A DNA stretch of 64,000 nt from Chakrabartyella piscis (GCA_030067835.1 CP092441.1:3224001-3288000); one strand, 5' to 3'; positions 1-9,368 are shown, numbered from the stretch's first letter. Numbers and translations: made by a program. The notes: generated by a model not told the origin, from the sequence alone.

Positions 1-2373
1 GATATGATCAGACAATTCATCAAACATATCATAAGCATTGAATTTATATTCTGTCAAAGGATCACGTTGTGCATAGGATTGCAAACCAATACCTTGACGC
101 ATATGTTCCATATCATCAATATGTGTCATCCATTTTTGGTCAATGACTTTGAGCATAACCACACGTTCCAATTCACGCATACGAGGTGCGCCAATTTCAC
201 GTTCTTTTGCTTCATATACTTTCACTGCAAAGCCTTGCAAGTCTTCTTTGAATTTTTCTTTGGTCATATTTGCCATTGCTTCTGGTTTCAAGCCAATTTT
301 ACCAACAGGTACAATTGCTGCAAAGTATGTGCCAAATGCATCCATATCCCATTCTTCTGGCAATTGGTCTTCGCCAATGAAACGATCAATGGTTTTGCCA
401 ACAACTGTTTCAATCATACCAATGATGCTGGCACGCAAGTCTTCACCATACAACACACGTTTACGTTCTTTGTAGATGATTTCCCTTTGTTCATTCATAA
501 CTTGGTCGTAATCCAAAAGTTGTTTTCTGACTGCAAAGTGATTGCCTTCTACTTTCTTTTGTGCACCTTCAATTGCTTTAGAAAGCATACTTGCTTCGAT
601 TGGATCATCTTCGCTCATACCCATAGCATCAACCACTTTCATGGTTTTTTCAGAGCCAAACAAACGCATAAGTTCATCTTCCATAGAGATATAGAAACGA
701 GATTCCCCTTTATCACCTTGACGACCGGAACGTCCACGCAACTGATTGTCGATACGTCTGGATTCATGGCGTTCTGTACCAATGATACGCAAACCGCCAA
801 CTTCTGGCACACCTTCTGCAAGCTTAATGTCAGTACCACGACCAGCCATATTGGTTGCAATGGTAACTGCATTCATTTGACCTGCATCTGCAACAATTTC
901 TGCTTCTCGCTCATGTTGTTTTGCATTCAAAACTTGATGTTTGATGCCTGCTTTTTTCAAATATTCACTAAGCTCTTCAGATTTATCGATGTTAACAGTA
1001 CCCACCAAAACAGGTTGTCCTTTTGCATGTGCTTCTTCGATTTCACGGACAACTGCTCTAAATTTGCCTGCTTCTGTACGATATACCACGTCATGGTGAT
1101 CTTTTCTTTGTACTGGCATATTGGTTGGAATTTCCAAAACATCCATACCATAGATGTTTCTAAATTCATCTTCTTCTGTTTTTGCAGTACCCGTCATACC
1201 ACCACGTTTTTTGTATTTGTTGAAGTAATTTTGGAAGGTAACAGTCGCCAAAGTTTTGCTTTCGCTTCTGACTTTCACACCTTCTTTTGCTTCGATTGCT
1301 TGGTGCAAACCATCAGAATATCTTCTACCTGGCATCATACGTCCAGTGAATTCATCAATGATGACGATACCATGTTCTTCAGAAACCACATAATCTTGGT
1401 CTTTGTGCATGGTGTTATTTGCACGCAATGCATTGTTGATATAATGTTGCAACATGGTATTTTCAGGATCAGAAAGATTTTCAATTTTGAAGAAATGTTC
1501 TGCTTTTTGTACCCCTTGTTGGGTCAAAACAACAGATTTTCCTTTTTCATCGTAAATGAAGTCTCCTTCTTCTTGGACTTCTTCTTTGAGCAAAGGATTC
1601 ATTGCATCTTGCTCATTGAGGATGCTACCACGTTTCAATTGTTTTGCAAAGAAATCTGCATATTTGTAGAGTTCTGTGGATTTATTGCCTTTACCAGAAA
1701 TGATAAGAGGTGTTCTAGCCTCATCAATCAAAACAGAATCGACCTCATCGATGATGGCATAGTTGAGTTCTCTTTGCACCAAATCTTCACGACGTACCAC
1801 CATGTTATCACGCAAATAATCGAAACCATATTCATTATTGGTTCCATATGTGATATCACAAGCATATGCTGCACGTCTTTCTGCTGGGCTCAAACCATTG
1901 ACAATACAGCCAACAGTCAAACCAAGGAAACGGAACACTTCACCCATCCAATCGGAGTCACGCTTTGCCAAGTAGTCATTGACAGTAACCACGTGAACCC
2001 CTTTGCCTGCAAGGGCATTGAGGTATGCTGGCAATGTTGCCACCAAAGTTTTACCTTCACCAGTTCTCATTTCTGCAATACGTCCTTGGTGCATTACAAT
2101 ACCACCAATGAGTTGCACTGGGAAATGACGCATATTCAACACATATGGTCTGGAAGATGCTTCTCTGACAGTTGCAAATGCTTCTGGCAAAATTTGGTCT
2201 AGTGTTTCGCCTTTTGCAAGTCTTTCTTTGAATTCTACTGTTTTTGCTTTCAAATCTTCATCAGAAAACCCTTTGTATTGTTCTTCCAATGCTTCAATTT
2301 TTTTGACTATGGGAGTGATTTTTTTGAGTTCTTTATCACTGTAATTCCCAAATAGTTTTTCCATTAAACCCAT
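1..2373 (-). CDS. secA: Protein translocase subunit SecA (3' end outside window)
   Basis: SecA is the ATPase motor that drives unfolded preproteins through SecYEG at the cytoplasmic face of the membrane. The start is ATG at 2373, with AGGTG nine bases upstream, giving [10 protein letters not shown]. The Walker A region reads [12 protein letters not shown], and a [19 protein letters not shown]alker B/DEAD segment follows. The last visible residues ([20 protein letters not shown] and onward) match the helical scaffold region of SecA. The 791 codons present leave out only the C-terminal linker and any zinc-binding tail, which lie beyond base 1. Recognition is by motif and order along the protein. 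It reads as a single gene with no partner on this side. Confidence 0.97.
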   Translation of the reverse strand, partial: MGLMEKLFGNYSDKELKKITPIVKKIEALEEQYKGFSDEDLKAKTVEFKERLAKGETLDQILPEAFATVREASSRPYVLNMRHFPVQLIGGIVMHQGRIAEMRTGEGKTLVATLPAYLNALAGKGVHVVTVNDYLAKRDSDWMGEVFRFLGLTVGCIVNGLSPAERRAAYACDITYGTNNEYGFDYLRDNMVVRREDLVQRELNYAIIDEVDSVLIDEARTPLIISGKGNKSTELYKYADFFAKQLKRGSILNEQDAMNPLLKEEVQEEGDFIYDEKGKSVVLTQQGVQKAEHFFKIENLSDPENTMLQHYINNALRANNTMHKDQDYVVSEEHGIVIIDEFTGRMMPGRRYSDGLHQAIEAKEGVKVRSESKTLATVTFQNYFNKYKKRGGMTGTAKTEEDEFRNIYGMDVLEIPTNMPVQRKDHHDVVYRTEAGKFRAVVREIEEAHAKGQPVLVGTVNIDKSEELSEYLKKAGIKHQVLNAKQHEREAEIVADAGQMNAVTIATNMAGRGTDIKLAEGVPEVGGLRIIGTERHESRRIDNQLRGRSGRQGDKGESRFYISMEDELMRLFGSEKTMKVVDAMGMSEDDPIEASMLSKAIEGAQKKVEGNHFAVRKQLLDYDQVMNEQREIIYKERKRVLYGEDLRASIIGMIETVVGKTIDRFIGEDQLPEEWDMDAFGTYFAAIVPVGKIGLKPEAMANMTKEKFKEDLQGFAVKVYEAKEREIGAPRMRELERVVMLKVIDQKWMTHIDDMEHMRQGIGLQSYAQRDPLTEYKFNAYDMFDELSDHI

Positions 2374-2718
2374 TTTGGTTCACCTCATTTTTATTTTTTT
2401 CCATTGATTATGGAGAATTGATATATGCTACATTTACTGTCTACCTGCAAAAGGACAGACAACTACATTCTTATAGTTTAACAGAAGAATCCTTTGCATA
2501 CAAGGGAAAGTTGTTTGTTTGCAATGGTTCTTTCCTAAAATTATCTTAATCTTTACAAAATTCATAATAACGGGCGACCACAGGTCGCCCCTACGATTGC
2601 ATAATTTATGATTTGTGGTGGTTTATGATTATTGCGGTCGATTCGTGAATCGTCCCTACAAGAATCGCTTCTATTATGGATTTCACAAATTATAGAGAAA
2701 ATTTCTTTTCTCTCTTTA
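2374..2718. repeat. Intergenic gap with two short hairpin repeats
   Basis: No gene is visible between secA and the 41-bp tandem repeat. Two members of the dispersed hairpin family are present: 2570-2602 (stem GGGCGACC, edge CCCTACGATTGC) and 2634-2662 (stem GGTCGATTC, edge CCCTACA). The linking text TTTGTGGTGGTTTATGAT also recurs beside other copies in the window. Confidence 0.8.
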
Positions 2719-2832
2719 GTCCTTCACCATTCACCATTAGTTCTTAGTCGCTTTTCAAAGTCCTTCACCATTCACCATTAGTTCTTAGTCGCTTTTCAAA
2801 GTCCTTCACCATTCACCATTAGTCCTTAGTCG
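2719..2832. repeat. 41-bp tandem repeat, about 2.8 units
   Basis: Units begin at 2719, 2760 and 2801. Each starts GTCCTTCACCATTCACCATT and ends CGCTTTTCAAA. There are no variable spacers. Related text occurs at 28925-29000 and 53549-53580. The array ends in GGTAAGCTTCGCTTACC, a small hairpin just after the stop codon side of ktrA. Confidence 0.85.
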
Positions 2833-2848
2833 GTAAGCTTCGCTTACC

Positions 2849-3493
2849 TCATCCTGTTACTTTTTTGATATCATCAATATGACCCAAAACCATCAAATGT
2901 TCTTCTGCATTGAACACATAATCAATGTGTGGCATAGGCACAATGGTATCACCAGATTTGGTTGCCATAATGTTCATTTTGTAGCGTTTACGGAAGTCCA
3001 ATTCACGGATGGTTTTTCCAATCCATTCTGGCGCTGTTTGAATCTCCATGATATAGAAATTTTCTGTCAATTCAATGCAATCAAAGATATTATCGCAACT
3101 GATGCTGATGGAAATGCTTTCTGCAATATCCTTTTCTGGATACAAGATTTCATCTGCTCCATTACGCAACAAGAACTTTGCTTGGATGTCTTCATCTGCT
3201 TTGCTATACACCAATTTTGCCCCCATTTCTTTGAGTAAGCTGGTGATTTGTAAGCTATTTTGGAAGTTGGTACCCATACAAACGAAACAAGCATCAAAGC
3301 TTTCCACATCCAATGCTTTCAATACTTCTGGATTGGTGCAATCGCCAATTCTGGCACTGGTCACATAGTCCATCATATCTTCCAAATTGCATTGGTCTGT
3401 ATCCACAATCATCACTTCACATTTTTCTTTCAACAATCCTCTGCACAAGTGATGTCCAAAGGAACCCATTCCAATAATTAAAAATGATTTCAT
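2849..3493 (-). CDS. ktrA: Potassium uptake regulatory subunit KtrA/TrkA-type (RCK protein)
   Basis: This is a cytosolic gating ring subunit that binds nucleotides and controls the membrane pore KtrB. The N-terminal Rossmann motif is IIGMGSFGHHL (about residues 6-16), followed by the acidic VDTD segment. The TrkA_C-like domain spans about residues 135-214. Length is 214 aa, as expected for the single-RCK Ktr type rather than the double-length TrkA of enterics. The ATG at 3493 is chosen because AGGTG lies six bases upstream; the GTG at 3502 overlaps that ribosome site. ktrB lies upstream on the same strand, separated by a repeat-filled gap of about 230 bp. Confidence 0.9.
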   Translation of the reverse strand: MKSFLIIGMGSFGHHLCRGLLKEKCEVMIVDTDQCNLEDMMDYVTSARIGDCTNPEVLKALDVESFDACFVCMGTNFQNSLQITSLLKEMGAKLVYSKADEDIQAKFLLRNGADEILYPEKDIAESISISISCDNIFDCIELTENFYIMEIQTAPEWIGKTIRELDFRKRYKMNIMATKSGDTIVPMPHIDYVFNAEEHLMVLGHIDDIKKVTG

Positions 3494-3522
3494 AATTTTC
3501 ACCTCGTTGTTGTATTTGGTTA

Positions 3523-3703
3523 TGGATGGATATGGAATCCACCCCTACAGTTACATTCAATCTATCATATAGCGGTTGATTCGTGAATCAACCCTACAAT
3601 TGCCACTACGCTTGCGTTTTTTGTAGGGGATGGCGTCCCCGACATCCCGCTTAATTTGTGGCTATTTATGACGGCAAGAGCAGAGCCCCTGCCCTACAAT
3701 TGC
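3523..3703. repeat. Four hairpin repeats between ktrA and ktrB
   Basis: Copies at 3523-3552 (GGATGGATATGGAATCCACC type), 3572-3602 (GGTTGATTCGTGAATCAACC), 3620-3648 (reverse orientation, GGGATGGCGTCCCCGACATC type) and 3670-3703 (degenerate, ending CCCTACAATTGCAT). They separate two genes that would normally form one transcription unit. Confidence 0.8.
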
Positions 3704-3726
3704 ATCCTATTTTAGAATGCAAGCCA

Positions 3727-5070
3727 TTAGCCTATCATGATTTTTTCTGTTGGTACCATGATTTTCTTGGCTTTGCTGGTATCCAACAATGCACCTGTCA
3801 AAGACACACTGCCCACTCGTCCAAAGAACATAATCAGTGCAATTAAGGATGCAGATCCTGTACCCAAGGAACGTGTGATGCCTGTGGACATACCAACGGT
3901 TCCCATTGCTGAAAAGGTTTCAAACAATACATCCATACCAGCCAAACCTTCCCATGCACAAATGAGGAAAGAAGCCCCCAGCACAAAGAAAATATTGATG
4001 ACAAAGATGGCAACTGCCTTTTGTAATGCTTCTGGTTCAATGCTTCTACCAAACAATGATGGTCTGGAATTGCCCCTAGCACCAGCAATGGTAAAGAGCA
4101 ACAACACTGCAATGGTTGTGGTTTTGATCCCACCAGCTGTGGAACCAGAACTACCACCAATGAGCATCAAAATCATAGATAAAATCTTGCTACCATCAGT
4201 CAAAGCAGCTGTATCCACTGTGTTGAACCCTGCTGTTCTACAGGTTACAGATTGGAACAAAGCAGTTACACTACGTTCCCATAAATTCAAATCTGCGCCA
4301 GTGCCTTTGGTTTCCATCCAGAAAAATGCAATGGCACCACCAAAGGTCAAAATCGCAGACATAAGCAATACAATTTTTGTATGTAGGTAGTATTTTTTCC
4401 AATTTTTCTTATTGTGCAGGATATCTTCCCAAACAAAAAAACCCAATCCACCAAGGGTAATCAACATCATAATGACAAAATTCACCCAAGGGTCTCCAGC
4501 ATAGGACAACAAAGAATCATAAGGTTGTTTGATGCCCATTAAGTCAAAACCAGCGTTACAAAATGCAGAAATGGAATGGAATATGCTATAGAAAATACCT
4601 TTTCCAAGTCCAAACTCCGGAATGAATTTGATGGACAGACACAAAGCTCCAATTCCTTCTACAATCAAGGTTCCTGTGACAATTCTTTTTGCAAAATTGG
4701 TGATACCGCCAAGTCTTGTGGCATTGATGGCTTCCACCATCATTTCTTTTTCACGTAGAGAAATCCGTTTGCGGAAGAATTGCATGAATCGTATGCCAAT
4801 GGTCATAAAACCCATACCACCCACTTGGATGAGCAGTAAAATGACAATTTGACCGAACAATGTCCAATGTGTTGCAGTATCCACCAGCACCAAGCCGGTT
4901 ACACAACTGGCTGAAACTGCTGTGAATATCGCTTGCAAAACCGTTGTTTCTCCATGTGATGAAATGGGCAACAACAACAAGATGGTTCCCACCAAAGAAA
5001 CGCAGAAATAACCCAAAGAAACGATTTGCACATTGGAAAATTTCTTTGCTTTCAACATCATTTTTTCCAT
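3727..5070 (-). CDS. ktrB: Potassium uptake channel subunit KtrB/TrkH family
   Basis: This integral membrane K+ translocation subunit partners with KtrA. Four imperfect pore repeats carry the selectivity-loop glycines: SASCVTGLVL, SISAFCNAGFDL, QSVTCRTAGFNTV and FSAMGTVGMSTG. Many hydrophobic segments lie between them, as in SKT-superfamily proteins. The start at 5070 (MEKMMLKAKK, 447 aa) has AGGAGG five bases upstream; longer readings run into the upstream HD gene. The stop codon of that gene lies only a few bases before the ribosome site, so the two are probably cotranscribed. Confidence 0.93.
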   Translation of the reverse strand: MEKMMLKAKKFSNVQIVSLGYFCVSLVGTILLLLPISSHGETTVLQAIFTAVSASCVTGLVLVDTATHWTLFGQIVILLLIQVGGMGFMTIGIRFMQFFRKRISLREKEMMVEAINATRLGGITNFAKRIVTGTLIVEGIGALCLSIKFIPEFGLGKGIFYSIFHSISAFCNAGFDLMGIKQPYDSLLSYAGDPWVNFVIMMLITLGGLGFFVWEDILHNKKNWKKYYLHTKIVLLMSAILTFGGAIAFFWMETKGTGADLNLWERSVTALFQSVTCRTAGFNTVDTAALTDGSKILSMILMLIGGSSGSTAGGIKTTTIAVLLLFTIAGARGNSRPSLFGRSIEPEALQKAVAIFVINIFFVLGASFLICAWEGLAGMDVLFETFSAMGTVGMSTGITRSLGTGSASLIALIMFFGRVGSVSLTGALLDTSKAKKIMVPTEKIMIG

Positions 5071-5078
5071 AATTCCTC

Positions 5079-5645
5079 CTACAATCCAAGCTCCAATTTT
5101 TTGATGGTATCTTCCTTTGCCATTTGACGCAATTCCACCAATCTTGGATCTGCTTGTTCTGCTTCTTTTTGTCCATATGTTTGATTCAATTCGTATTCCA
5201 ATGGCAACCAACCAGAAAGTGGTGATTCGTTGTGTTGGAGTACTGCTTCTATTTTATCCAAGGCTTTGTAGATTTTGGCTTCCCTTGATTCTAAGGCAAG
5301 CATTTCTGTAAACAACGCCTGTAATTTGCTCTTTTGTGGTTCTGGAATGCTGTCTATCCATTGGAATAGGACTGCATCTTCATGGGCAGAATCCGCTTCT
5401 GATTTCCAAAAGGATGGAATATCCTTGGTGATAGCTTCCCCTAAGTCGTGTACGATACACATACGCAAAATCTTGTTGAAATCTGCGTCTGCCAGCTCGT
5501 CTTCCAAAAGAAGTGCCAATAAAGATACACGCCAACTATGGTCTGCAACGCTTTCCCATCTACCTTGTTCACTGACAGAATGTCTGGTATATTCTTTTAA
5601 ATTGTTTGCAATGTGCAGAAATTCAATGAGTTCTCTGTTGTTCAT
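5079..5645 (-). CDS. HD-domain phosphohydrolase, YfbR/HDDC2-like
   Basis: A 188-aa HD-superfamily protein. The metal-binding pattern is visible as H36 (VADHSW), H66-D67 (IVHDLGE) and D130 (ALDKIEA). The layout and the ADHSWR/HDLGEA motifs resemble the 5'-deoxynucleotidase group (YfbR, HDDC2), which removes phosphate from dNMPs; that substrate is inference. Start ATG at 5645 follows AAAGGA. It lies immediately upstream of ktrB with about 8 bp between the genes, although no functional link to potassium transport is obvious. Confidence 0.82.
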   Translation of the reverse strand: MNNRELIEFLHIANNLKEYTRHSVSEQGRWESVADHSWRVSLLALLLEDELADADFNKILRMCIVHDLGEAITKDIPSFWKSEADSAHEDAVLFQWIDSIPEPQKSKLQALFTEMLALESREAKIYKALDKIEAVLQHNESPLSGWLPLEYELNQTYGQKEAEQADPRLVELRQMAKEDTIKKLELGL

Positions 5646-5670
5646 GGTTTTTCCTTTCGTGGTGGTTCAT

Positions 5671-5765
5671 GACGGGCACCCACATAGGGGTGCCCCTACA
5701 ATTGCGTATTGATGTTTTGTGGTGGTTCATTGCAGGATGGGAAACCCATCCCCTACAGGTGTATT
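5671..5765. repeat. Two hairpin repeats
   Basis: Copies at 5671-5705 (GGGCACCCACATAGGGGTGC, edge CCCTACAATTGC) and 5731-5762 (GGATGGGAAACCCATCCCC, edge CTACAG). They fill the gap between the HD gene and the MBL-fold gene. Confidence 0.8.
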
Positions 5766-5795
5766 GATATTTTGTAGAAATACATGCAGATATAT

Positions 5796-6476
5796 TTAAA
5801 GTTCAAATTCTTGGTTTGGATGTGTAATAATTGCCACTTGTTCTCCATATGCTTTGTCTTTTAGACGATTGCATACATCCATTTTGTTCCACAAATGCAT
5901 TGGAAATACATGTTTCGCTCCTACTTGTTTCATAAAATAGTCCACAGCCCAATCAAATTTATCTTCCAAACGTGGGTCTACTGGTACAAAGGCAATATCG
6001 ATTTCTTTGCCAATGAGTTTATTGGTTTCTGTTGTAAAACTACGTGCAATATCATCATTGAAATCGTCTGGTTCGCCATTCCAATGCCACCAATTCAAAT
6101 CCCCTGAGTGATAGATGGTTTTGCCATCCACTTCCACCAAGAATGCAACACCTTCATCATTGGATTGCAAGGTTTCGATATGCATATCGTGGAAATCATA
6201 GGATGCACCAGCCACAACTGCAATGGATTCACCCGTGCAATGTTGACCCAATTTCACATCAGAAGAAACCACATAGGAAACATTTTTCCAATCTGTGATA
6301 ACACGATCGAAATGGTCACTATGCACATGGGATACGAAACACACCACATCCTTGTCACCATAAGCAGTTGGATCGAAATATGCATGTGTTCCATGTTCTG
6401 TATAATAATCAAATAGCAAGACTTTGGTTTCGGTTTCCACAGCAAATCCACTGTGATGGTAATAGGTTGTTTTCAT
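5796..6476 (-). CDS. MBL-fold metallohydrolase (UlaG-like group)
   Basis: A 226-aa metallo-beta-lactamase fold protein. The metal signature HxHxDH is seen in SHVHSDHFD (about residues 49-57). A second ligand segment is IYHSGDLNWWHW, and a histidine near the C-terminus lies in PMHLWNK. It resembles the COG2220 group of small hydrolases whose substrates are mostly unknown. AGGAGG precedes the ATG at 6476. It stands alone between repeat-filled gaps, so context gives no hint of its substrate. Confidence 0.8.
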   Translation of the reverse strand: MKTTYYHHSGFAVETETKVLLFDYYTEHGTHAYFDPTAYGDKDVVCFVSHVHSDHFDRVITDWKNVSYVVSSDVKLGQHCTGESIAVVAGASYDFHDMHIETLQSNDEGVAFLVEVDGKTIYHSGDLNWWHWNGEPDDFNDDIARSFTTETNKLIGKEIDIAFVPVDPRLEDKFDWAVDYFMKQVGAKHVFPMHLWNKMDVCNRLKDKAYGEQVAIITHPNQEFEL

Positions 6477-6482
6477 AGTTCC

Positions 6483-6690
6483 TCCTCAAAGACAAGACCT
6501 TGGGACGCTAGGTCATCACTTTGCAAGCAAAGCCACCTAGGGTGTCCGCCACTTCCTTGGCGGTGAGCCCCAAACCCTGCAAGGGGATAATCCCCTTGAC
6601 CCTATTGTTAAAATTTATATTTATATTGGTTACCCATTTGTTTACGACAATCGATACTTGTAGGGGACGGGTTCCCCGTCCCGTTGGGTT
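6483..6690. repeat. Hairpin-rich gap, mixed repeat families
   Basis: Contains several adjacent short palindromes: CTTTGCAAGCAAAG, CCGCCACTTCCTTGGCGG and CCCTGCAAGGGG. A standard hairpin repeat follows at 6658-6689 (GGGGACGGGTTCCCCGTCCC). The text GGTCATCACTTTGC is shared with the hairpin array at 7397-7680. A 64-codon reading frame across it is low-complexity repeat sequence and is not called as a gene. Confidence 0.65.
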
Positions 6691-6701
6691 TTCACTCTTC
6701 A

Positions 6702-7259
6702 TTAGTCATTTTTCACTGCTCTTAAAAGCCCTGTTTCTGGATCCATAACAAAGCCAAACACTTCAATTTCCTTTGGAATCAAGCCATGGTTTGCAATGAT
6801 TTCCACGGTATGTTGCACAGAATGTTCCACATCACCAAAACCAGTCATCCATTCTTCCACTGGCATAAAGTGTTCTGCTGCATGGTCAAGAGCATCTTGT
6901 GTCACACCACGAGCACGCATTTTCTCCACAATTTCCACACCATTCAGTGCTTTGCCACCACAATCATCATGTCCAACCACCATAATGGTATCCACATCCA
7001 ATTCATAGATGGCAACCAACAAGCTATAAATCCCACTACCACAAGGATGTGTCAAAAGTGCACCTGCATTGGTGATCATTTTCACATCGCCATTTTTCAG
7101 ACCCAAAGCTGCTGGTAGAAGTTGTGTCATTCTGGTGTCCATACAAGATAAAATGGCAATTTTACGATCTGGATATTTGGAAGTGGTGTATTTCAAATAC
7201 AATTCATTGTCTACAAAAACTTCGTTGTACTGCAATATTTTGGCTACTCGTGCATTCAT
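6702..7259 (-). CDS. Beta-class carbonic anhydrase
   Basis: This zinc enzyme interconverts CO2 and bicarbonate in the cytoplasm. Zinc ligands and the catalytic dyad are visible: C39, D41 and R43 in SCMDTR, and H97 and C100 in GHDDCGG. The 185-aa length fits the short bacterial beta type. The start at 7259 has GAGGA seven bases upstream. A good sigma-A promoter lies at 7327-7355, downstream of the pfkA terminator, so the gene is probably transcribed alone. Confidence 0.93.
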   Translation of the reverse strand: MNARVAKILQYNEVFVDNELYLKYTTSKYPDRKIAILSCMDTRMTQLLPAALGLKNGDVKMITNAGALLTHPCGSGIYSLLVAIYELDVDTIMVVGHDDCGGKALNGVEIVEKMRARGVTQDALDHAAEHFMPVEEWMTGFGDVEHSVQHTVEIIANHGLIPKEIEVFGFVMDPETGLLRAVKND

Positions 7260-7326
7260 ATGATGTCCTCATTTGCTTTCTATGTACATTGGGTCAGTTC
7301 CATTTTCACAGTCTTATCTATTTTAC

Positions 7327-7355
7327 ATTATACCCCTTTTGGCTGCAAATGTGAA
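7327..7355 (-). promoter_or_regulatory. Sigma-A promoter of the carbonic anhydrase gene
   Basis: Read on the minus strand: TTCACA, 17-bp spacer, TATAAT (the -10 occupies 7327-7332). It lies about 70 bp upstream of the start codon and after the preceding terminator. Confidence 0.75.
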
Positions 7356-7365
7356 GTATATGCAA

Positions 7366-7393
7366 TAAAAAAAGAGGAACCGAAGCTCCTCTT
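7366..7393 (-). terminator. Rho-independent terminator after pfkA and the hairpin array
   Basis: Minus strand: stem AGAGGAGCTTCGGTTCCTCT with a TTCG-type loop, followed by a run of seven or more T. It ends transcripts coming from pfkA. Confidence 0.88.
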
Positions 7394-7396
7394 AGA

Positions 7397-7680
7397 TTAC
7401 CAAAAAAGCAACCCTCTTTTATCTTTTAGCGTCGCAGACTTTAATCCGCAGAACGTATCGGAAAGAAATCCGATGGCGAAGCCATTTTGCGTAGCAAAAT
7501 ACTGACCAGAATCGCATTTCGTCAGGGTCATCACTTTGCATTGCAAAGTCAGCTTACGCTGCCCGCATTCTTGCGGTGAATGGGACAAAAAGCGATTTCT
7601 AGGTACTTCGTAGAAGTACTTGCACGAGGAAATCATCTTTTTCACCTATGACTACAACTTGAAATCCTGATTTCAAGTTA
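7397..7680. repeat. Array of small perfect hairpins downstream of pfkA
   Basis: About 280 bp made almost wholly of consecutive short palindromes. On the minus strand these are an 11-bp stem with loop AG (AACTTGAAATC/GATTTCAAGTT), CTTTGCAATGCAAAG, TTTTGCTACGCAAAA, ATGGCTTCGCCAT and CGGATTTCTTTCCG. It is more GC-rich than its surroundings. It shares GGTCATCACTTTGC with 6508-6530. An 82-codon frame crosses it but has no ribosome site or protein-like character. I read it as a dispersed structured repeat lying in the pfkA 3' untranslated region. Confidence 0.6.
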
Positions 7681-7690
7681 ATGTGTATTC

Positions 7691-8803
7691 TTATTTCAAC
7701 TCTTCATCACCAAAGAAGATACCCATATCTTTTGCCATAAGCACCAATTCATCTTCTGGATCTACAAGTTTTTGACCACCGCCAATGACTTCTTCCAAAG
7801 CAACGTGACCAATGACACCATTACGCAAGCAAACCATATTGCCAAATTCTTCATCTGCAATCAATTTTGCAGCATATGCGCCATATCTAGTGGACAAGAT
7901 TCTATCATAAGGGGATGTTTCGCCACCACGTTGTGTATGACCCAAAACAACAGGACGTACTTCGTGTTCTTCACCGATCAAGTCTTCCAATTGATAAGAA
8001 AGTTTATTGGCAATACCACCCAAACGAATTGGATCTGGGCTATCTTTTACGATTTTACCAACAGTCACTTCGCCACCAATTTCTTTTGCACCTTCAGAAA
8101 CCACGATAATGGTGAACATTCTACCACTTGCATCACGTTCTTTGATCTTTTTCACAACTGCATCCAAAGAGAATGGAATTTCTGGAAGCAAGATAACGTC
8201 TGCACTACCAGCGATACCGCCATAAAGTGCAATCCAGCCTGCATTACGTCCCATAACTTCCACCACGATAACACGGTGATGGCTTTCAGCTGTGGTATGG
8301 ATTCTACCCAAAGCTTCTGCAACCACGTTGATTGCTGTATCGAAACCAAATGTTTTGTCTGTTGACATCAAATCGTTGTCGATTGTTTTTGGCACACCGA
8401 TTACGTTTACTCCTGCACGTGCAAAGTCTCTAGCACTGGTCAAAGTACCATCACCACCCAAAACAACAAGGGTATCTACACCTTCCTTTTTAAGGTTTTC
8501 GATTGCAACAGCAGAAACGTCCTTTTTGACTTTGTTGCCATTTTCATCTGTCACTGTGTAATCGAACAAATTGTCTTTGTTGGAGCTATACAAGATGGTA
8601 CCACCCTTGTGCAAGATACCGCCTACGCTTTTCAAATCCAATTTTACAAAATCGTTGTTGTACAAACCACGGTAGCCAAATTTATAGCCAACCACTTCAT
8701 AGTCATATTTCAAAATACAAATTTTTGTCAATGCATAAATGACTGCGTTCAAACCTGGTGCATCGCCACCGCCTGTTAAAATTGCAATTTTTTTCTTTGC
8801 CAT
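7691..8803 (-). CDS. pfkA: 6-phosphofructokinase (group III/mixed-substrate type)
   Basis: Glycolytic enzyme that phosphorylates fructose 6-phosphate. The 370-aa protein has the N-terminal GGGDAPGLNA loop, GGDGTL (residues 116-121), PKTIDND (138-144, catalytic Asp142) and the MGRNAGW substrate motif. The pair Gly in GGDG with Lys in PKTIDND is not that of E. coli PfkA (GGDG with PGTIDND) nor of typical PPi enzymes (GGDD with PKTIDND). Phosphoryl donor is therefore uncertain. The start at 8803 (MAKKKIAIL) has GGGAGGA seven bases upstream. Terminator at 7366-7393. Confidence 0.93.
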   Translation of the reverse strand: MAKKKIAILTGGGDAPGLNAVIYALTKICILKYDYEVVGYKFGYRGLYNNDFVKLDLKSVGGILHKGGTILYSSNKDNLFDYTVTDENGNKVKKDVSAVAIENLKKEGVDTLVVLGGDGTLTSARDFARAGVNVIGVPKTIDNDLMSTDKTFGFDTAINVVAEALGRIHTTAESHHRVIVVEVMGRNAGWIALYGGIAGSADVILLPEIPFSLDAVVKKIKERDASGRMFTIIVVSEGAKEIGGEVTVGKIVKDSPDPIRLGGIANKLSYQLEDLIGEEHEVRPVVLGHTQRGGETSPYDRILSTRYGAYAAKLIADEEFGNMVCLRNGVIGHVALEEVIGGGQKLVDPEDELVLMAKDMGIFFGDEELK

Positions 8804-8846
8804 TATGAAATCCTCCCAAAACATTTACAATTCTGTTTACCAATTC

Positions 8847-8876
8847 ATTGTATCTCATTACCACAATATGAAACAA
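8847..8876 (-). promoter_or_regulatory. Candidate sigma-A promoter for pfkA
   Basis: Minus strand TTGTTT, 18-bp spacer, TACAAT, about 45 bp upstream of the start codon. The -35 is a weak match. Confidence 0.45.
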
Positions 8877-9095
8877 GTAAATATTTTCGTTCCACCATAG
8901 AAATTTTTATGGATTTTAGAAGGGTTGCTATGCAAATTTCATGCTTTTTTCATCCATAATATCCCATTTTTTTGATTTTTGTGTATTGTGTCTATTTTTG
9001 TACATGATTTTCGGTAATAATCCCAGTGGGCGTAAAATGTCCCAGATTGATATACAGCACTTAATCTTATATGTTTATGTTATGTTTATACTCTG

Positions 9096-9290
9096 TAGTA
9101 CGACGGTACGATGAGGGCATCGTACCCTACAATCGCATATTTATATTTTGTGGTTTTTGGTTTTTGTAGGGGCGACCAGTGGTCGCCCGTTTAAAGAGCA
9201 TCGGTCGATTCGTGAATCGCCCCTACAAGTGTAATGTATTTAAGGTTTTGGTTTTTGTAGGGAGCGATGCCCTCATCGCTCCGCAACTAC
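9096..9290. repeat. Four hairpin repeats upstream of rnpB terminator
   Basis: Copies at about 9099-9138 (GGTACGATGAGGGCATCGTA), 9163-9190 (GGGGCGACCAGTGGTCGCCC, reverse), 9200-9232 (GGTCGATTCGTGAATCGCCC) and 9256-9286 (GGAGCGATGCCCTCATCGCT, reverse). The rest of 8877-9095 is AT-rich and shows no gene or recognised RNA. Confidence 0.8.
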
Positions 9291-9338
9291 ACATTATATA
9301 AATACCCTTGTATATCTTCATTCTGATCTCTTCACTAA

Positions 9339-9365
9339 AAAAAGACGTATGGTTACGTCTTCTTT
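9339..9365 (-). terminator. Terminator of RNase P RNA
   Basis: Minus strand: AAGACGTA, loop ACCA, TACGTCTT, then a T run. It lies directly after the 3' end of rnpB. Confidence 0.88.
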
Positions 9366-9368
9366 TGG

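Noticed and set aside
4..2202. A 732-codon open frame on the plus strand
   Set aside because: It is the antisense of secA; its translation is rich in Cys, Phe and His with no domain, and the minus strand gives a clear SecA.
2719..2832. Possible CRISPR array
   Set aside because: Units of 41 bp are directly adjacent without unique spacers, and there are no cas genes.
6508..6702. A 64-codon minus-strand frame
   Set aside because: Runs through dispersed repeats (PTGRGTRPLQ text comes from a hairpin) and has no ribosome site.
7397..7645. An 82-codon minus-strand frame after pfkA
   Set aside because: The DNA is a chain of small palindromes; the frame has no ribosome site and no protein-like pattern.
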